Assembly: GCA_002067065.1 (NCBI GenBank)
Contig: MVPY01000025.1
Span: 1-50,000, forward strand
Origin: Methanobacterium sp. PtaB.Bin024
Lineage (GTDB): Archaea > Methanobacteriota > Methanobacteria > Methanobacteriales > Methanobacteriaceae
DNA: 50,000 nucleotides
Direction: 5' to 3'
The notes under the pieces were generated by a model. That model made no database searches, was not told the origin of the DNA, and saw only the letters and a program-made list of their open reading frames with translations. The position numbers and the translations under genes are program-made. Positions 1-8,141 of this stretch are shown here, one piece after another. Numbering within the stretch: position 1 is the stretch's first letter; every line of letters begins with the position of its first letter.

Positions 1-1
1 G

Positions 2-523
2 GCTGGTAAAATATTACGCCTTAACTCGGATGGTACAGTTCCAGATGACAATCCTTATGGAACTTATGTTTACAGCTACGGGCACCGGGACCCGCAGGGA
101 ATAACTTGGGATGAACAGGGGATAATGTACGCTTCTGAACACGGGCAAACTCGAAATGATGAAATTAACATCATAACTAAAGGTGGAAACTATGGGTGGC
201 CTCTTTATGAAGGCAATGATACTGCACCAGGATTCATAAAGCCTTTAAGAGCCTACACAGAATTCACTCTAGCTCCTTCTGGAATAGCCTACTATGAAAA
301 CGCTCTTTACGTGGCAGGTCTCAGAGGCTCTCAGTTAAGAAAATTAAACCTGTCTGCTGATGGAAAAACCATCCTGGGAGAAGAAGCCCTTTTAACGGAT
401 CTGGGAAGAATAAGGGATGTGGTGGAACATGAAGGATACCTTTATATCTCCACCTGCAACCGTGATGGTCGGGGAACTCCCCAATCAGGAGATGATAAGA
501 TAATAAGAATTAAATTAGATTAG
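2..523 (+). CDS. PQQ-dependent sugar dehydrogenase-like protein, C-terminal part
   Basis: The reading frame is open from the window edge, so the N-terminus lies outside and only about 173 codons are seen. The visible part carries blocks typical of soluble aldose sugar dehydrogenases with a beta-propeller fold (GSDH/sorbosone dehydrogenase family): GKILRLNSDG, YGHRDPQG, SEHG, DEIN and GGNYGWP. In that family the propeller binds PQQ and calcium and oxidises sugars outside the cytoplasm. Methanogens are not known to make PQQ, so the substrate and cofactor here are open. The family call is firm; the enzymatic role is inferred. Confidence 0.85.
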   Translation, partial: AGKILRLNSDGTVPDDNPYGTYVYSYGHRDPQGITWDEQGIMYASEHGQTRNDEINIITKGGNYGWPLYEGNDTAPGFIKPLRAYTEFTLAPSGIAYYENALYVAGLRGSQLRKLNLSADGKTILGEEALLTDLGRIRDVVEHEGYLYISTCNRDGRGTPQSGDDKIIRIKLD

Positions 524-549
524 TAATGGATTGGCAATAATTTATTGGA

Positions 550-1143
550 TTATTGGCTATTTTTATTTTCATTATTTTCTTTGTCTTTATTTCCTTCTCT
601 ATTCATATCTCCATTGTCTCTTATTAACACATTTTTACCATGGGGTGAAGGTATAACCTTCATGTCTCCGTCTTCAAAATCCAATTCCAATTCTTTTCCC
701 TCATACAACATGTGCAGGAATATGGCCAGGGATGAAACCTCAGAATGGGGTTGTGTGGTCACCGAGACATTCCAATCCGCCTCTTGATACACTTTACTGG
801 GAACCCTGGAACCACCCACCACCACCAGTTTATCTTTATTTGAGGCCCTGATTTTGGGGGTTACCTCTTGAACTGGCTCTCCATACATGGTTAGGTGGAC
901 TATCTCCCCACCTCCTTTTTTCCATTCATCCAGGATATTTTGCCATCCTTTACGGTATTCCACCTGGAAGTTGCCACCCCAGCGTTTAACCACGTCTTGA
1001 ACATTCTCCATGAGCTTTTTATCATGATCACCACTTAGAAATACTCCTGATGATCCCAGTGCGCGGGCAGTGAGGCATACATGGGTGGTAATCCTTGCAT
1101 CACGTACTCGGCGGTGATCTAATCTTAAAACTTTAACTTGCAT
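550..1143 (-). CDS. trm56: tRNA (cytidine(56)-2'-O)-methyltransferase Trm56
   Basis: A 197-residue SPOUT-family RNA methyltransferase matching archaeal aTrm56, which methylates the ribose of C56 in the T-loop of tRNA using S-adenosylmethionine. Visible blocks include the N-terminal VLRLDHRRVRD, TTHVCLTARALG, and the knot region VVVGGSRVPSKVY followed by ADWNVSV and QPHSEVSSLA near residues 125-165. Length fits the family. The ATG follows the TAA of cobS with no gap, so it is the last gene of the cobZ-cobS-trm56 operon. The last ~25 residues are polar and rich in Asn/Lys/Glu and probably not part of the core. Confidence 0.93.
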   Translation of the reverse strand: MQVKVLRLDHRRVRDARITTHVCLTARALGSSGVFLSGDHDKKLMENVQDVVKRWGGNFQVEYRKGWQNILDEWKKGGGEIVHLTMYGEPVQEVTPKIRASNKDKLVVVGGSRVPSKVYQEADWNVSVTTQPHSEVSSLAIFLHMLYEGKELELDFEDGDMKVIPSPHGKNVLIRDNGDMNREGNKDKENNENKNSQ

Positions 1144-1953
1144 TTAAAAACCCCATGAAATGAATATAACCATAACCAGGAGGGACAACATTCGCCCTAT
1201 CTCATTAGATGCTCCTAATATGTCTCCAGTTGCATACTTAAAACTTCTCCTAGTTATTAAAACCATGATAAGTCCAGCAACCACTCCCCCTATTATTCCC
1301 ATGACTCCAATGTATTCAAAGGATAGAAATCCTAAAAGGAGAGTAAAAATTATAGAAACTGTCAGAAGTTTCCAGTTCATATTCTTTATAAAGTACTGTC
1401 CCGTACCATCATCCAGAGATTTTGAAAATGTTGCACAACTCACTAAACTCAGTTTAGCGGCAATTTCTGATGTAAAAAGCGCAGCAAGAATGTAAATTGG
1501 GGGTATGGTAGTTATGGCGGTGAAAGTTATCAGAGAAACTGTTATGAGATTGGCTAAGCCTCCTGTTCCTATTCTTTTGTCTCGCATTATCTTTATTCTA
1601 CGTTCTGGATCTCCATGGGCCATTAATCCATCACCAAAATCCACCAGACCGTCCAGGTGGTGGAAACCAGTAAAAGAAATGGCCAGACTGTAAATCAGTG
1701 CAGCTGATAACAATTGGGGTAGATGGAGTGGATCTAAAACTATCCAACCAAAACCTCCCACAATTATTCCAATGAAAGCCCCAATCAAAGGCCATAAAAA
1801 TGTGAACCTTGCCATTTCTGGAATGGTGCTGTGAATATTTAGGGGTAATATTGTGGAGAAAGATATCAGTCCCACAAACCCCTGCCAACTAAAGGGTGTA
1901 CGTTCATTTTTCCCGATATCAGAAAGGGTATCATTCCCTGGTGAACTCGTCAT
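1144..1953 (-). CDS. cobS: Adenosylcobinamide-GDP ribazoletransferase (cobalamin-5'-phosphate synthase)
   Basis: An integral membrane protein of about 269 residues with some six hydrophobic segments. CobS joins adenosylcobinamide-GDP and alpha-ribazole (phosphate) in the last steps of cobalamin synthesis; methanogens need corrinoids for Mtr methyl transfer. The diagnostic motif is seen as FHHLDGLVDFGDGLMAHG followed by RIKIMRDKRIGTGG, with the acidic residues expected to bind metal. The frame is open to a GTG at 1965, but that codon overlaps a GAGGAG ribosome site (1965-1970), so the ATG at 1953 is preferred although its spacing of 11 nt is long. It follows cobZ, which supports the role. Confidence 0.93.
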   Translation of the reverse strand: MTSSPGNDTLSDIGKNERTPFSWQGFVGLISFSTILPLNIHSTIPEMARFTFLWPLIGAFIGIIVGGFGWIVLDPLHLPQLLSAALIYSLAISFTGFHHLDGLVDFGDGLMAHGDPERRIKIMRDKRIGTGGLANLITVSLITFTAITTIPPIYILAALFTSEIAAKLSLVSCATFSKSLDDGTGQYFIKNMNWKLLTVSIIFTLLLGFLSFEYIGVMGIIGGVVAGLIMVLITRRSFKYATGDILGASNEIGRMLSLLVMVIFISWGF

Positions 1954-1961
1954 GGCGATTA

Positions 1962-2408
1962 TCACTCCTCAAAAACCTTGGACATGGAACCGGCCACCAG
2001 ACCAGCAAAAACATCGTCCAGCATAGGCCCTAAAGTTCCAATGATCCCTGGTTTCTCCTCATCATACCTTTTAAAGTTGAATATTGCCTTGGTGCCAGCA
2101 ATCTGGTTGGCGATGGCCATGCCCATAACCTCATCAGAGTACAGATAAGCAGGATCATCATCCACATTGATCCCCATGATTCTATGTTTTTGAAGGTCTT
2201 CTTCAACCCTGATCCCGGCCACAATTAACACCACTACATTGATATCTTCCAATGATTTCCGGATCTGTTCTTCCAGCACTATTTCCAGTTTTCTGGTTCT
2301 TTCAACTCCTGCCAGAAGTTCTAAACCCGCATCTACCAGTTGGGATACTTCAACCCCTACTTCAGACATTAACTCATAAATAGTGTAGGACATCTGTTCA
2401 TCTTCCAT
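1962..2408 (-). CDS. cobZ: CobZ-type alpha-ribazole phosphatase (PgpA-like)
   Basis: A 148-residue protein of the phosphatidylglycerophosphatase A-like fold. In Methanosarcina mazei a protein of this family, CobZ, replaces bacterial CobC as alpha-ribazole-5'-phosphate phosphatase. The direct position upstream of cobS (8-nt gap to the preferred cobS start) favours that role over lipid metabolism. Conserved-looking parts are VVVLIVAGIRVEEDL, NVDDDPAYLYSDE, and GPMLDDVFAGLVAG near the end, with acidic residues fitting a metal-dependent phosphatase. Start: the frame opens with a GTG at 2417, but AGGTG at 2415-2419 sits 6 nt before the ATG at 2408, so that ATG was chosen. Confidence 0.85.
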   Translation of the reverse strand: MEDEQMSYTIYELMSEVGVEVSQLVDAGLELLAGVERTRKLEIVLEEQIRKSLEDINVVVLIVAGIRVEEDLQKHRIMGINVDDDPAYLYSDEVMGMAIANQIAGTKAIFNFKRYDEEKPGIIGTLGPMLDDVFAGLVAGSMSKVFEE

Positions 2409-2676
2409 TAAAAACACCTATAAATTTTAATTAATTATAGTGTGGGGCATTGCTAAATAATTTATTCTAAATAAAGGGGTGAATAAATCCTGTTTTGTAT
2501 GAAGTTTGTAGTGGAACAATGCATTGACCCTTCCTATGGATAAGTTATTTAGATATATATTACCATAAATATCATTACAATTATCTTGTTTAGATAATAT
2601 GGAAAATTATATCCTGCCATTGTTAGGATATTATGATGGTTTATAAGTGGACAAATCAACAGATGGGGGTGTTAAT

Positions 2677-3180
2677 TTGAAAGTTCATCTTAGAGTCTTT
2701 GTAGAAGTTGAAAATCTGGGAAAAGCTATGAATGCCCTTACTGATGCGGGTATCACTGGATTTTATCTCCTAGAATATAAAGGTATGTCTCCCCAAGATT
2801 GGAAGGGATTCTCCATTAAAGAAGATCCTAAATCAGCAATAAGCCTAATCAGAGACTATGCTAATGATGCTATGCTTATTTGTTGTGTGGTGGAAGAAGA
2901 AAAAACAGATGAAATTGTAGAATCAGTAATGAAAGCCATGGAAGGTGAAAAATATACTATTCTAGAGGTTCCAATTCGGCGCATTATCGTGAACTACAAA
3001 GCCGAGGATAAAGAACGAGCTGAAACCTGGTTACTGGAGAAAGAAGTACCTTGCTTCTACTGTGGTGAAAAAGCTGTTCAAAGAATAAGAATAGATTTGA
3101 ACAAAGCTAAAATATGGTGCACCAATTGTGGTGCAGCTAGATACTACCTCATAAAGGGAGTAGAAAAGGAGGAAAAGTAA
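2677..3180 (+). CDS. PII-like domain protein with C-terminal zinc ribbon
   Basis: About 167 residues if started at the TTG at 2677, which has GGGGGTG five bases upstream; a GTG at 2647 is in frame but lacks such a site. The first ~110 residues have the beta-alpha-beta pattern of PII/GlnB-like trimers (ITGFYLLEYKGMSP, ICCVVEEEKTDEIVESVMKA, ILEVPIRRIIV). The C-terminal ~40 residues hold CFYCG and CTNCG 20 residues apart, a zinc-ribbon signature. It resembles a conserved methanogen family of unknown function (possibly MJ1244-like). Its stop overlaps the start of the next zinc-ribbon gene. A sensing or regulatory role is inference. Confidence 0.7.
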   Translation: MKVHLRVFVEVENLGKAMNALTDAGITGFYLLEYKGMSPQDWKGFSIKEDPKSAISLIRDYANDAMLICCVVEEEKTDEIVESVMKAMEGEKYTILEVPIRRIIVNYKAEDKERAETWLLEKEVPCFYCGEKAVQRIRIDLNKAKIWCTNCGAARYYLIKGVEKEEK

Positions 3181-3368
3181 TGGCTGTTAAAAAATGGAAA
3201 CTTGAAAAGAGTGCCAGCTGTTATAACTGTGGAGATGCCACTATCCATGACGTAGAGGTAGATGAGTACAGTATTAAAATACGATGCCGAGACTGTGGAT
3301 TCAGCCGTTATTACACTTTTCACATGGTAGATTTACCTGTGAAATCTGATACAGACGACGAAAAATAG
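3180..3368 (+). CDS. Small zinc-ribbon protein
   Basis: A 62-residue protein consisting of one zinc ribbon: CYNCG, then 20 residues, then CRDCG, ending in an acidic tail. The ribbon looks like the C-terminal ribbon of the preceding gene: the CxxC spacing is the same and both end in an aromatic RYY. The ATG shares one base with the upstream stop codon (TAATG), so the two are translationally coupled. The likely relation is a duplicated ribbon acting with its neighbour. No specific function is known to me. Confidence 0.75.
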   Translation: MAVKKWKLEKSASCYNCGDATIHDVEVDEYSIKIRCRDCGFSRYYTFHMVDLPVKSDTDDEK

Positions 3369-3375
3369 AAAAATG

Positions 3376-3400
3376 AAATAGGTATAATATATACCTATTT
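3376..3400. terminator. Perfect inverted repeat between convergent genes
   Basis: Two 11-bp arms (3376-3386 and 3390-3400) are perfect complements around a 3-nt loop. The element lies between the zinc-ribbon gene on the plus strand and the Hsp20 gene on the minus strand, and its right arm touches the Hsp20 stop codon. It is short, AT-rich and flanked by T-rich sequence on both strands, which suits a shared bidirectional terminator or an mRNA 3'-end stem. Function is inferred from position. Confidence 0.55.
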
Positions 3401-3842
3401 ACTTAATTTTAACATTGAAACTCTCAGTTTTTTCCTGTTTTGGAATTTCAACCTTTAAAACACCGTTTTCGTATTTAGCTTCAGCTTCCTGGGGAATAAC
3501 CTTTTTGGGAAGTCTGACAGTTCTTCTTACAACTCCTGATTTTCGATCATGGTGAGTTAGAGGGGTTCCACGGTTTGTTTCTTCTTCGGAGTCGAAATTA
3601 GCTTTTACCCTGACCCTGGTTTCTGTGACATCCAGATAAATGTCTTTCTTTTTAATACCTGGCAGGTCCACATGGACGATTATGCTCTCATCAGTTTCGA
3701 GAATATCTTTCCCAGGGACAAATGTGTAGTCAATGATGGTTTTTCCAATGTCTTTACTGATATTATCAATAGTTCGGGCGGTATCTTCCATCATTTTCTC
3801 AATAAAACCTTTCTTTTCCGAAATACTCCGTTTCTTTTTCAT
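3399..3842 (-). CDS. Small heat-shock protein, Hsp20/alpha-crystallin family
   Basis: A 147-residue ATP-independent holdase chaperone. The alpha-crystallin domain spans roughly residues 48-147, with VHVDLPGIKKKDIYL, a strand-rich middle (VRRTVRLPKKV) and the hallmark YENGVLKVEIPK near the end. The N-terminal ~45 residues are helical and variable, as usual, and the tail ends in a short VKIK. GAGGTGA lies 5 nt before the ATG at 3842. A TATA box and a possible operator lie upstream (see 3864-3919), in keeping with heat-shock control. Confidence 0.94.
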   Translation of the reverse strand: MKKKRSISEKKGFIEKMMEDTARTIDNISKDIGKTIIDYTFVPGKDILETDESIIVHVDLPGIKKKDIYLDVTETRVRVKANFDSEEETNRGTPLTHHDRKSGVVRRTVRLPKKVIPQEAEAKYENGVLKVEIPKQEKTESFNVKIK

Positions 3843-3863
3843 TTATTTCACCTCATAGTTTAT

Positions 3864-3919
3864 GAGTCAACCTCGTTTTCGAGTCAATTAATGTAATTAT
3901 CAAATCAATTATATAAAAT
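3864..3919 (-). promoter_or_regulatory. Candidate promoter and operator of the hsp20 gene
   Basis: On the minus strand a TATA-like box (ATTTTATATAAT, 3908-3919) predicts a start of transcription near 3885-3890. Just downstream lie two exact copies of GAGTCAA (plus-strand reading, 3864-3870 and 3881-3887) separated by CCTCGTTTTC, which with the next base contains CTCG-TTTT-CGAG. Repeats over the start site are where archaeal heat-shock repressors such as Phr bind. The sequence match to a known operator was not checked; the role is inferred from position. Confidence 0.45.
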
Positions 3920-4088
3920 TTTCAAGAAAAACCCAAAAAATGATACATAGTCATTGTAAAATAATATAAAACAGATCAATTAATTAAGGAAAAATGGATG
4001 AATCTCAGATTAATATGGATTCAGAGGAAAAGAGGAAATAATCATTAATAATAAAGCTGAAGATACTAATATCGGAGGATTATAAGTT

Positions 4089-5288
4089 ATGGTTCTAATA
4101 ATAGACCCTCAACAGTCTGGAATATCTGGAAATATGATAATTGGGGCTTTAATCAATTTAGGGGCAGATCACAAGATAGTTAAGGATGTCATGGAAGTTT
4201 ATGGTTCTCATTTTGGTGAGGTGGATGTTGAAATAGTTGATGTCAACAAGGCAGGAATTTCCGCCAGTTTTGCTGATGTCCGATGCTCTGACCACCAGGC
4301 CACAGGATATACCAATCTATTGAATATTTTAAACAATATAGAACACGAAAAAGTAACAAAAACCATTTTAGAATTTGCTAAAAAAGTTTTCCAAACAGTG
4401 GCAATTGCAGAATCCCATGTCCATGGAGTTGATCTTGATAAAATCCATTTCCATGAGGTAGGGGCGGCAGATGCCGTGGCGGACATAATGGGTGCATCCT
4501 ATGCATTCCATGAACTGGGACTTCATAAGATGAAAGTTTATGGATTACCACCAGCACTTGGAGGGGGTAGGATTAAAAGTGAACATGGAAATCTAAGTGT
4601 TCCAGCCCCTGCAACATTGGAGATACTTAAAAATGTTCCTGCGACTGGTGGCCCAGTGGATTATGAATTAACTACTCCCACTGGGGCGGCTTTACTGGTT
4701 AATATGGTGGATGAATTCTGTGAATTTTACCCTTTAATAACCAATCAGAAGGTTGCTTATGGTGCAGGAAAACTGGATCTGGAATTTCCAAATGTACTGA
4801 GGATCGTTTCAGGGAGTTTACCGATTCCCACAGATAAAATCTCCATACTGGAGACTAACTTGGATGATGTTACTGGAGAAGTTTTAGGCAACACCATGGA
4901 CAGGTTAATGGAAGAAGGCGCCCTTGACGTCACCATAATCCCTACTATCGCCAAGAAAAACAGGCCAGGCCACCTTTTAAGAGTTATAACTAAATCTAAA
5001 ATGAATAATAGACTCTCAGAAATCATAATCAGGGAAACAGGAACTCTTGGAGTTAGAACCATGCCATATGTCCATAGGCATATTGTTGATCGGGAGATAA
5101 TTCCGGTTGAGGTTGATTTTGATGGAAACATAAGGACAGTGCGGATTAAGGTGGCTAAGATTGGTAAGGAAGTAATTAACAGTACTGTTGAATATGAGGA
5201 TGCCAAAAAGATATCTAGGGAAATGGGAGTTCCTTTAAAGGATATCATAAGAATCATTAACCAGAAAGTGAAAGTGGAAGATGATTGA
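4089..5288 (+). CDS. larC: LarC-family nickel insertion protein
   Basis: A 399-residue full-length member of the LarC/DUF111 family. LarC is the CTP-dependent cyclometallase that inserts nickel into the pyridinium bisthiocarboxylate pincer cofactor of lactate racemase-like enzymes. Family blocks are visible: an N-terminal DPQQSGISGNMIIGAL, HVHGVDLDKIHFHEVGAAD with its histidines near residues 113-127, GGGRIKSEHGNLSVPAPAT, and ETNLDDVTGEVLG in the C-terminal half. GGAGG at 4074-4078 precedes the ATG by 10 nt. No larA, larB or larE gene is seen nearby, so its partner here is unknown. Confidence 0.9.
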   Translation: MVLIIDPQQSGISGNMIIGALINLGADHKIVKDVMEVYGSHFGEVDVEIVDVNKAGISASFADVRCSDHQATGYTNLLNILNNIEHEKVTKTILEFAKKVFQTVAIAESHVHGVDLDKIHFHEVGAADAVADIMGASYAFHELGLHKMKVYGLPPALGGGRIKSEHGNLSVPAPATLEILKNVPATGGPVDYELTTPTGAALLVNMVDEFCEFYPLITNQKVAYGAGKLDLEFPNVLRIVSGSLPIPTDKISILETNLDDVTGEVLGNTMDRLMEEGALDVTIIPTIAKKNRPGHLLRVITKSKMNNRLSEIIIRETGTLGVRTMPYVHRHIVDREIIPVEVDFDGNIRTVRIKVAKIGKEVINSTVEYEDAKKISREMGVPLKDIIRIINQKVKVEDD

Positions 5289-5317
5289 TTAGTAATGGGC
5301 TTTTGGGAGGATAAAAT

Positions 5318-5608
5318 GTGAATAGCATTGCAGTATGTGGGCTGGTCTGTGGGGAATGCCAGTTTTTTGGTGAAACATGCCCTGGATGTTATGAAGTTAA
5401 AGGAAAAACCTTCTGGGCAGAGGAAATAATGCCAGAAAAGATTTGCCCCATCTTCAACTGCGCTGTTGGTGATAAAACCTATAGAAATTGTGGGGAATGT
5501 TCCCAACTACCCTGTAATATATTCAATGAACTGAGAGATCCCAATATTTCTGATGAAGAACATGAAAAATCTATCTCCGAGAGGATAACAAGATTAAAAT
5601 CTAAATAA
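5318..5608 (+). CDS. DUF3795 cysteine-rich protein
   Basis: A 96-residue protein with the DUF3795 cysteine pattern: CGLVCGEC, then CPGC, CPIFNC and finally CGECSQLPC. The family is common in methanogens and clostridia; the cysteines suggest bound metal (zinc or iron-sulfur) but no activity is known. The GTG at 5318 is the start: GGGAGG lies 7 nt upstream and the overlapping ATG at 5316 runs straight into a stop. It follows larC by about 30 nt and is probably cotranscribed. A second family member lies at 7682-8095. Confidence 0.82.
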   Translation: MNSIAVCGLVCGECQFFGETCPGCYEVKGKTFWAEEIMPEKICPIFNCAVGDKTYRNCGECSQLPCNIFNELRDPNISDEEHEKSISERITRLKSK

Positions 5609-5666
5609 AGAGCTATAGATAGGTCCATAAATAATAAATTAGGATAATAAATGATCTTCTAAAAAT

Positions 5667-6371
5667 GTGTTAAAAATGAATAATTCAAACAGAAAAAAAG
5701 CGATATCCGTCCTCTCCGGAGGCCTGGACTCAACAGTATCTACTTCATTACTTGCTAAAGATTATGATGTGCACGCCATAACCTTTGATTATGGTCAAAG
5801 AAGTGCCAGGATGGAAATAAAATCTTCAAAGGCCATATGTGAAAAATTAGGCATGGAACACACAGTTATCAAACTTCCCTGGCTAGCCCAGCTGGGTGGT
5901 TCTGCTTTGACGAGTGAGGGGGAAGTTCCCAAACTAGAGGCGGACCAGCTGGATGATAAAGAACTATGTGATGAAACTGCCCGAAAAGTATGGGTTCCAG
6001 GTAGGAATGTGGTGTTCACGGCCATTGCGCTATCTTTTGCCGAGGCAGAAGGGGCAGAGAAGATCATAGTTGGATGGGACCTGGAAGAAGCAGTAACATT
6101 CCCAGATAATTCTAAAGAATTCTTAGATGCTTTCAACCACGTTCTAGAAATTGGTTCACTGGATGATGTGCAGATAGAAGCCCCCCTTATCAGCATGGAC
6201 AAAGAAAACATTGTAAAACTTGGTGATAAGATAGGAGCACCAATGCAACTCAGCTACTCCTGTTATATGGGTGGAGAAGAACATTGTGGCTGGTGTGAAT
6301 CATGCCTGAGGCGTAAAAGAGCCTTCAAATCTGCAGATGTAGAGGATAAAACTCGATATCAAAATAAGTGA
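5667..6371 (+). CDS. queC: 7-cyano-7-deazaguanine (preQ0) synthase QueC
   Basis: QueC converts 7-carboxy-7-deazaguanine to preQ0 with ATP and ammonia. In archaea preQ0 is the precursor of archaeosine at tRNA position 15. The 234-residue protein has the PP-loop motif SGGLDSTV near residue 17, FDYGQR, WVPGRN, and a C-terminal zinc site with CYMGGEEHCGWCESC. Length fits the family. Starts possible are the GTG at 5667 or ATG at 5676; neither has a clear ribosome site. Confidence 0.95.
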   Translation: MLKMNNSNRKKAISVLSGGLDSTVSTSLLAKDYDVHAITFDYGQRSARMEIKSSKAICEKLGMEHTVIKLPWLAQLGGSALTSEGEVPKLEADQLDDKELCDETARKVWVPGRNVVFTAIALSFAEAEGAEKIIVGWDLEEAVTFPDNSKEFLDAFNHVLEIGSLDDVQIEAPLISMDKENIVKLGDKIGAPMQLSYSCYMGGEEHCGWCESCLRRKRAFKSADVEDKTRYQNK

Positions 6372-6396
6372 CTTTCAGGGTGATGTGGATTTTAAT

Positions 6397-6702
6397 TCAG
6401 TCACCATTTAAATATTCCAAATAATATTCATCTTTTCCAGAGGAGCTTCTCTTAATTTCCAGTTTATCGCCTTTTTTAAGCCCTTCCCACTTTATGAAGT
6501 AATGTTCATGGGGTAAATCTGGTCCTCTGCATGTACACGGATAGGACTCAACCTTAACTTTGTGTATTGATTCCTTTTCTTTTAGCACAAAATTTTCTCC
6601 TAATGGGGGGAAAAATGATAACTTATTTTTTAAAATGAATATAAAATTGTTATCTGCTTCTTTTGATGATATTTTCCTTGAATAACTATTTTTTGAACTC
6701 AT
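6397..6702 (-). CDS. Hypothetical protein with CxC...HEH motif
   Basis: A 101-residue soluble protein that I do not recognise. The last ~70 residues look like a small beta-rich domain with CTCRGPDLPHEHYFIKW, where two Cys and two His could bind a metal, followed by LKKGDKLEI. The N-terminal 20 residues are Ser/Lys-rich. GGGGATG precedes the ATG at 6702 with usual spacing. It converges with queC and has no obvious operon partner. Confidence 0.55.
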   Translation of the reverse strand: MSSKNSYSRKISSKEADNNFIFILKNKLSFFPPLGENFVLKEKESIHKVKVESYPCTCRGPDLPHEHYFIKWEGLKKGDKLEIKRSSSGKDEYYLEYLNGD

Positions 6703-6764
6703 GGAAACATCCCCTTATTAGGTATTTGTTTTTAATAAATAAATTTCAATATATTTAATTCAAT

Positions 6765-7601
6765 TTATAAGTTTAAGAATCTTCTGGCATTTTCCCCCAG
6801 TATCAATTCTTTACTTTTTTGAGATATTGGAAGATTTTTTATATGTTCTATGTCCTTTTTAGGGTCAATCCATGGATAATCAGAGCCAAACATCACTCTT
6901 TCCGGACCTATAGTTCTGATTAAATCAGCAGCTTCCTCATCATCTAAGGTTGTAGGGGCATTGATATGTGAAATGGCAATAGCAGTGTCAAACATCACCT
7001 GAGGATATTTATCAGCTATTTTCACAGTCTGATCCCAGAATCCATTACCCAGATGAGCCAGGACTAATTTCAACTCCGGAAAGTCTTCCAGCACTGGCAG
7101 CCATCTATAGGGTTCTCCATAGGTAGAACTAGCATCGATGTTCATCCCGGAATGAGCAGTTATGGGCAGATCATGGGCTACTAGCCACTGGTAAACTGGC
7201 CACATCCTCTTATCATCTGGAGCGAATTTTTGGGCAACAGGATGAATCTTTAAGCCTTTCATACCCCATTTGAGTTTGTGCTCCAGTTCGTCTACTGGTT
7301 TGCGGCCAGTCATGGTGGGGCTTACAGAGATAAATGGGATGAACATGGGATACTTGGCTGGTTGGTTTTTACCAGGGCGGGTGATGGCTACTGTCCAGAA
7401 GTTGTTGTTTTTAAGCTGATTATCCGGGGCGAAACTAACCATCACTGCCTTATCTATCCCTGCCTGTTCCATGTCCTTTAAATAATCATCTGGTGTGCCG
7501 TAACTGTAATAATCCACACCATGTTTTTCTTTAATCATTTCTACGACCATTTTTCCAACTTCTTCTGTTGGATGCAGGTGTATGTGTGAGTCAATAATCA
7601 T
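6765..7601 (-). CDS. Amidohydrolase-family (amidohydrolase 2) TIM-barrel protein
   Basis: About 278 residues, of the metal-dependent hydrolase family that includes decarboxylases of the ACMSD/gamma-resorcylate type. The start MIIDSHIHLHP gives the HxH metal motif; GLKIHPVAQ, PITAHSG, LVLAHLGNG and MFGSDYPW supply the remaining His and the catalytic Asp. The ORF could begin at 7628, but GGAG at 7608-7611 with 6-nt spacing selects the ATG at 7601, which also puts HxH at the expected place. The substrate is unknown. Confidence 0.88.
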   Translation of the reverse strand: MIIDSHIHLHPTEEVGKMVVEMIKEKHGVDYYSYGTPDDYLKDMEQAGIDKAVMVSFAPDNQLKNNNFWTVAITRPGKNQPAKYPMFIPFISVSPTMTGRKPVDELEHKLKWGMKGLKIHPVAQKFAPDDKRMWPVYQWLVAHDLPITAHSGMNIDASSTYGEPYRWLPVLEDFPELKLVLAHLGNGFWDQTVKIADKYPQVMFDTAIAISHINAPTTLDDEEAADLIRTIGPERVMFGSDYPWIDPKKDIEHIKNLPISQKSKELILGENARRFLNL

Positions 7602-7681
7602 ATAAATCTCCATAATAATGCGTAGCATTATTTTAGCTACAATAATTGCCTAATTTCACCTAATTTCATATAAGGTTCAAT

Positions 7682-8095
7682 TTAAGGAGAATATTCGTAT
7701 CCACATTCATTACATGCATATTTATACCATACAACACGTCCATCGCACTTTGGACATTTAAATCTCTTTTTTTGATCTTTAATCCAGTTTTCTACTCCTT
7801 TTTCCTTAATTCCTTTAAGGTTATCATATATTTCATGGCGATATTTGAATCTGGCCTCACCCGGGTAAGAATTTTTCAACTTTTTTTCCAGTAATGGGCA
7901 GGGAAATTCATCACATTCAATGCAAAAGTTAAGATTTTTTTCTTGAAAGCAGCAGTTCCTGATTTTGCATCCCCACTTACTTTTCCTACGCTGTTTGTGA
8001 TCCTTAGAACCGCAGCCTAAACAGCTTTTTCCATAAGATGGACATGCTCCACAAAAAACTCCACAAGGAGCTGCTTCATCAGGTATTCTGCCCAT
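7682..8095 (-). CDS. DUF3795 protein with C-terminal zinc ribbon
   Basis: A 137-residue cysteine-rich protein. The first ~75 residues follow the DUF3795 pattern (CGVFCGACPSYGKSCLGC, then CKIRNCC, CIECDEFPC). The C-terminus adds a ribbon, CPKCDGRVVWYKYACNECG. The fusion sets it apart from the shorter family member at 5318. A start at 8110 is possible, but GGTGGG lies 7 nt before the ATG at 8095. Function unknown; metal binding is a sound inference from the cysteines. Confidence 0.8.
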   Translation of the reverse strand: MGRIPDEAAPCGVFCGACPSYGKSCLGCGSKDHKQRRKSKWGCKIRNCCFQEKNLNFCIECDEFPCPLLEKKLKNSYPGEARFKYRHEIYDNLKGIKEKGVENWIKDQKKRFKCPKCDGRVVWYKYACNECGYEYSP

Positions 8096-8141
8096 AATCA
8101 AACCCACCATAAATTTCCACTATTTTCACATGATAATCTCT

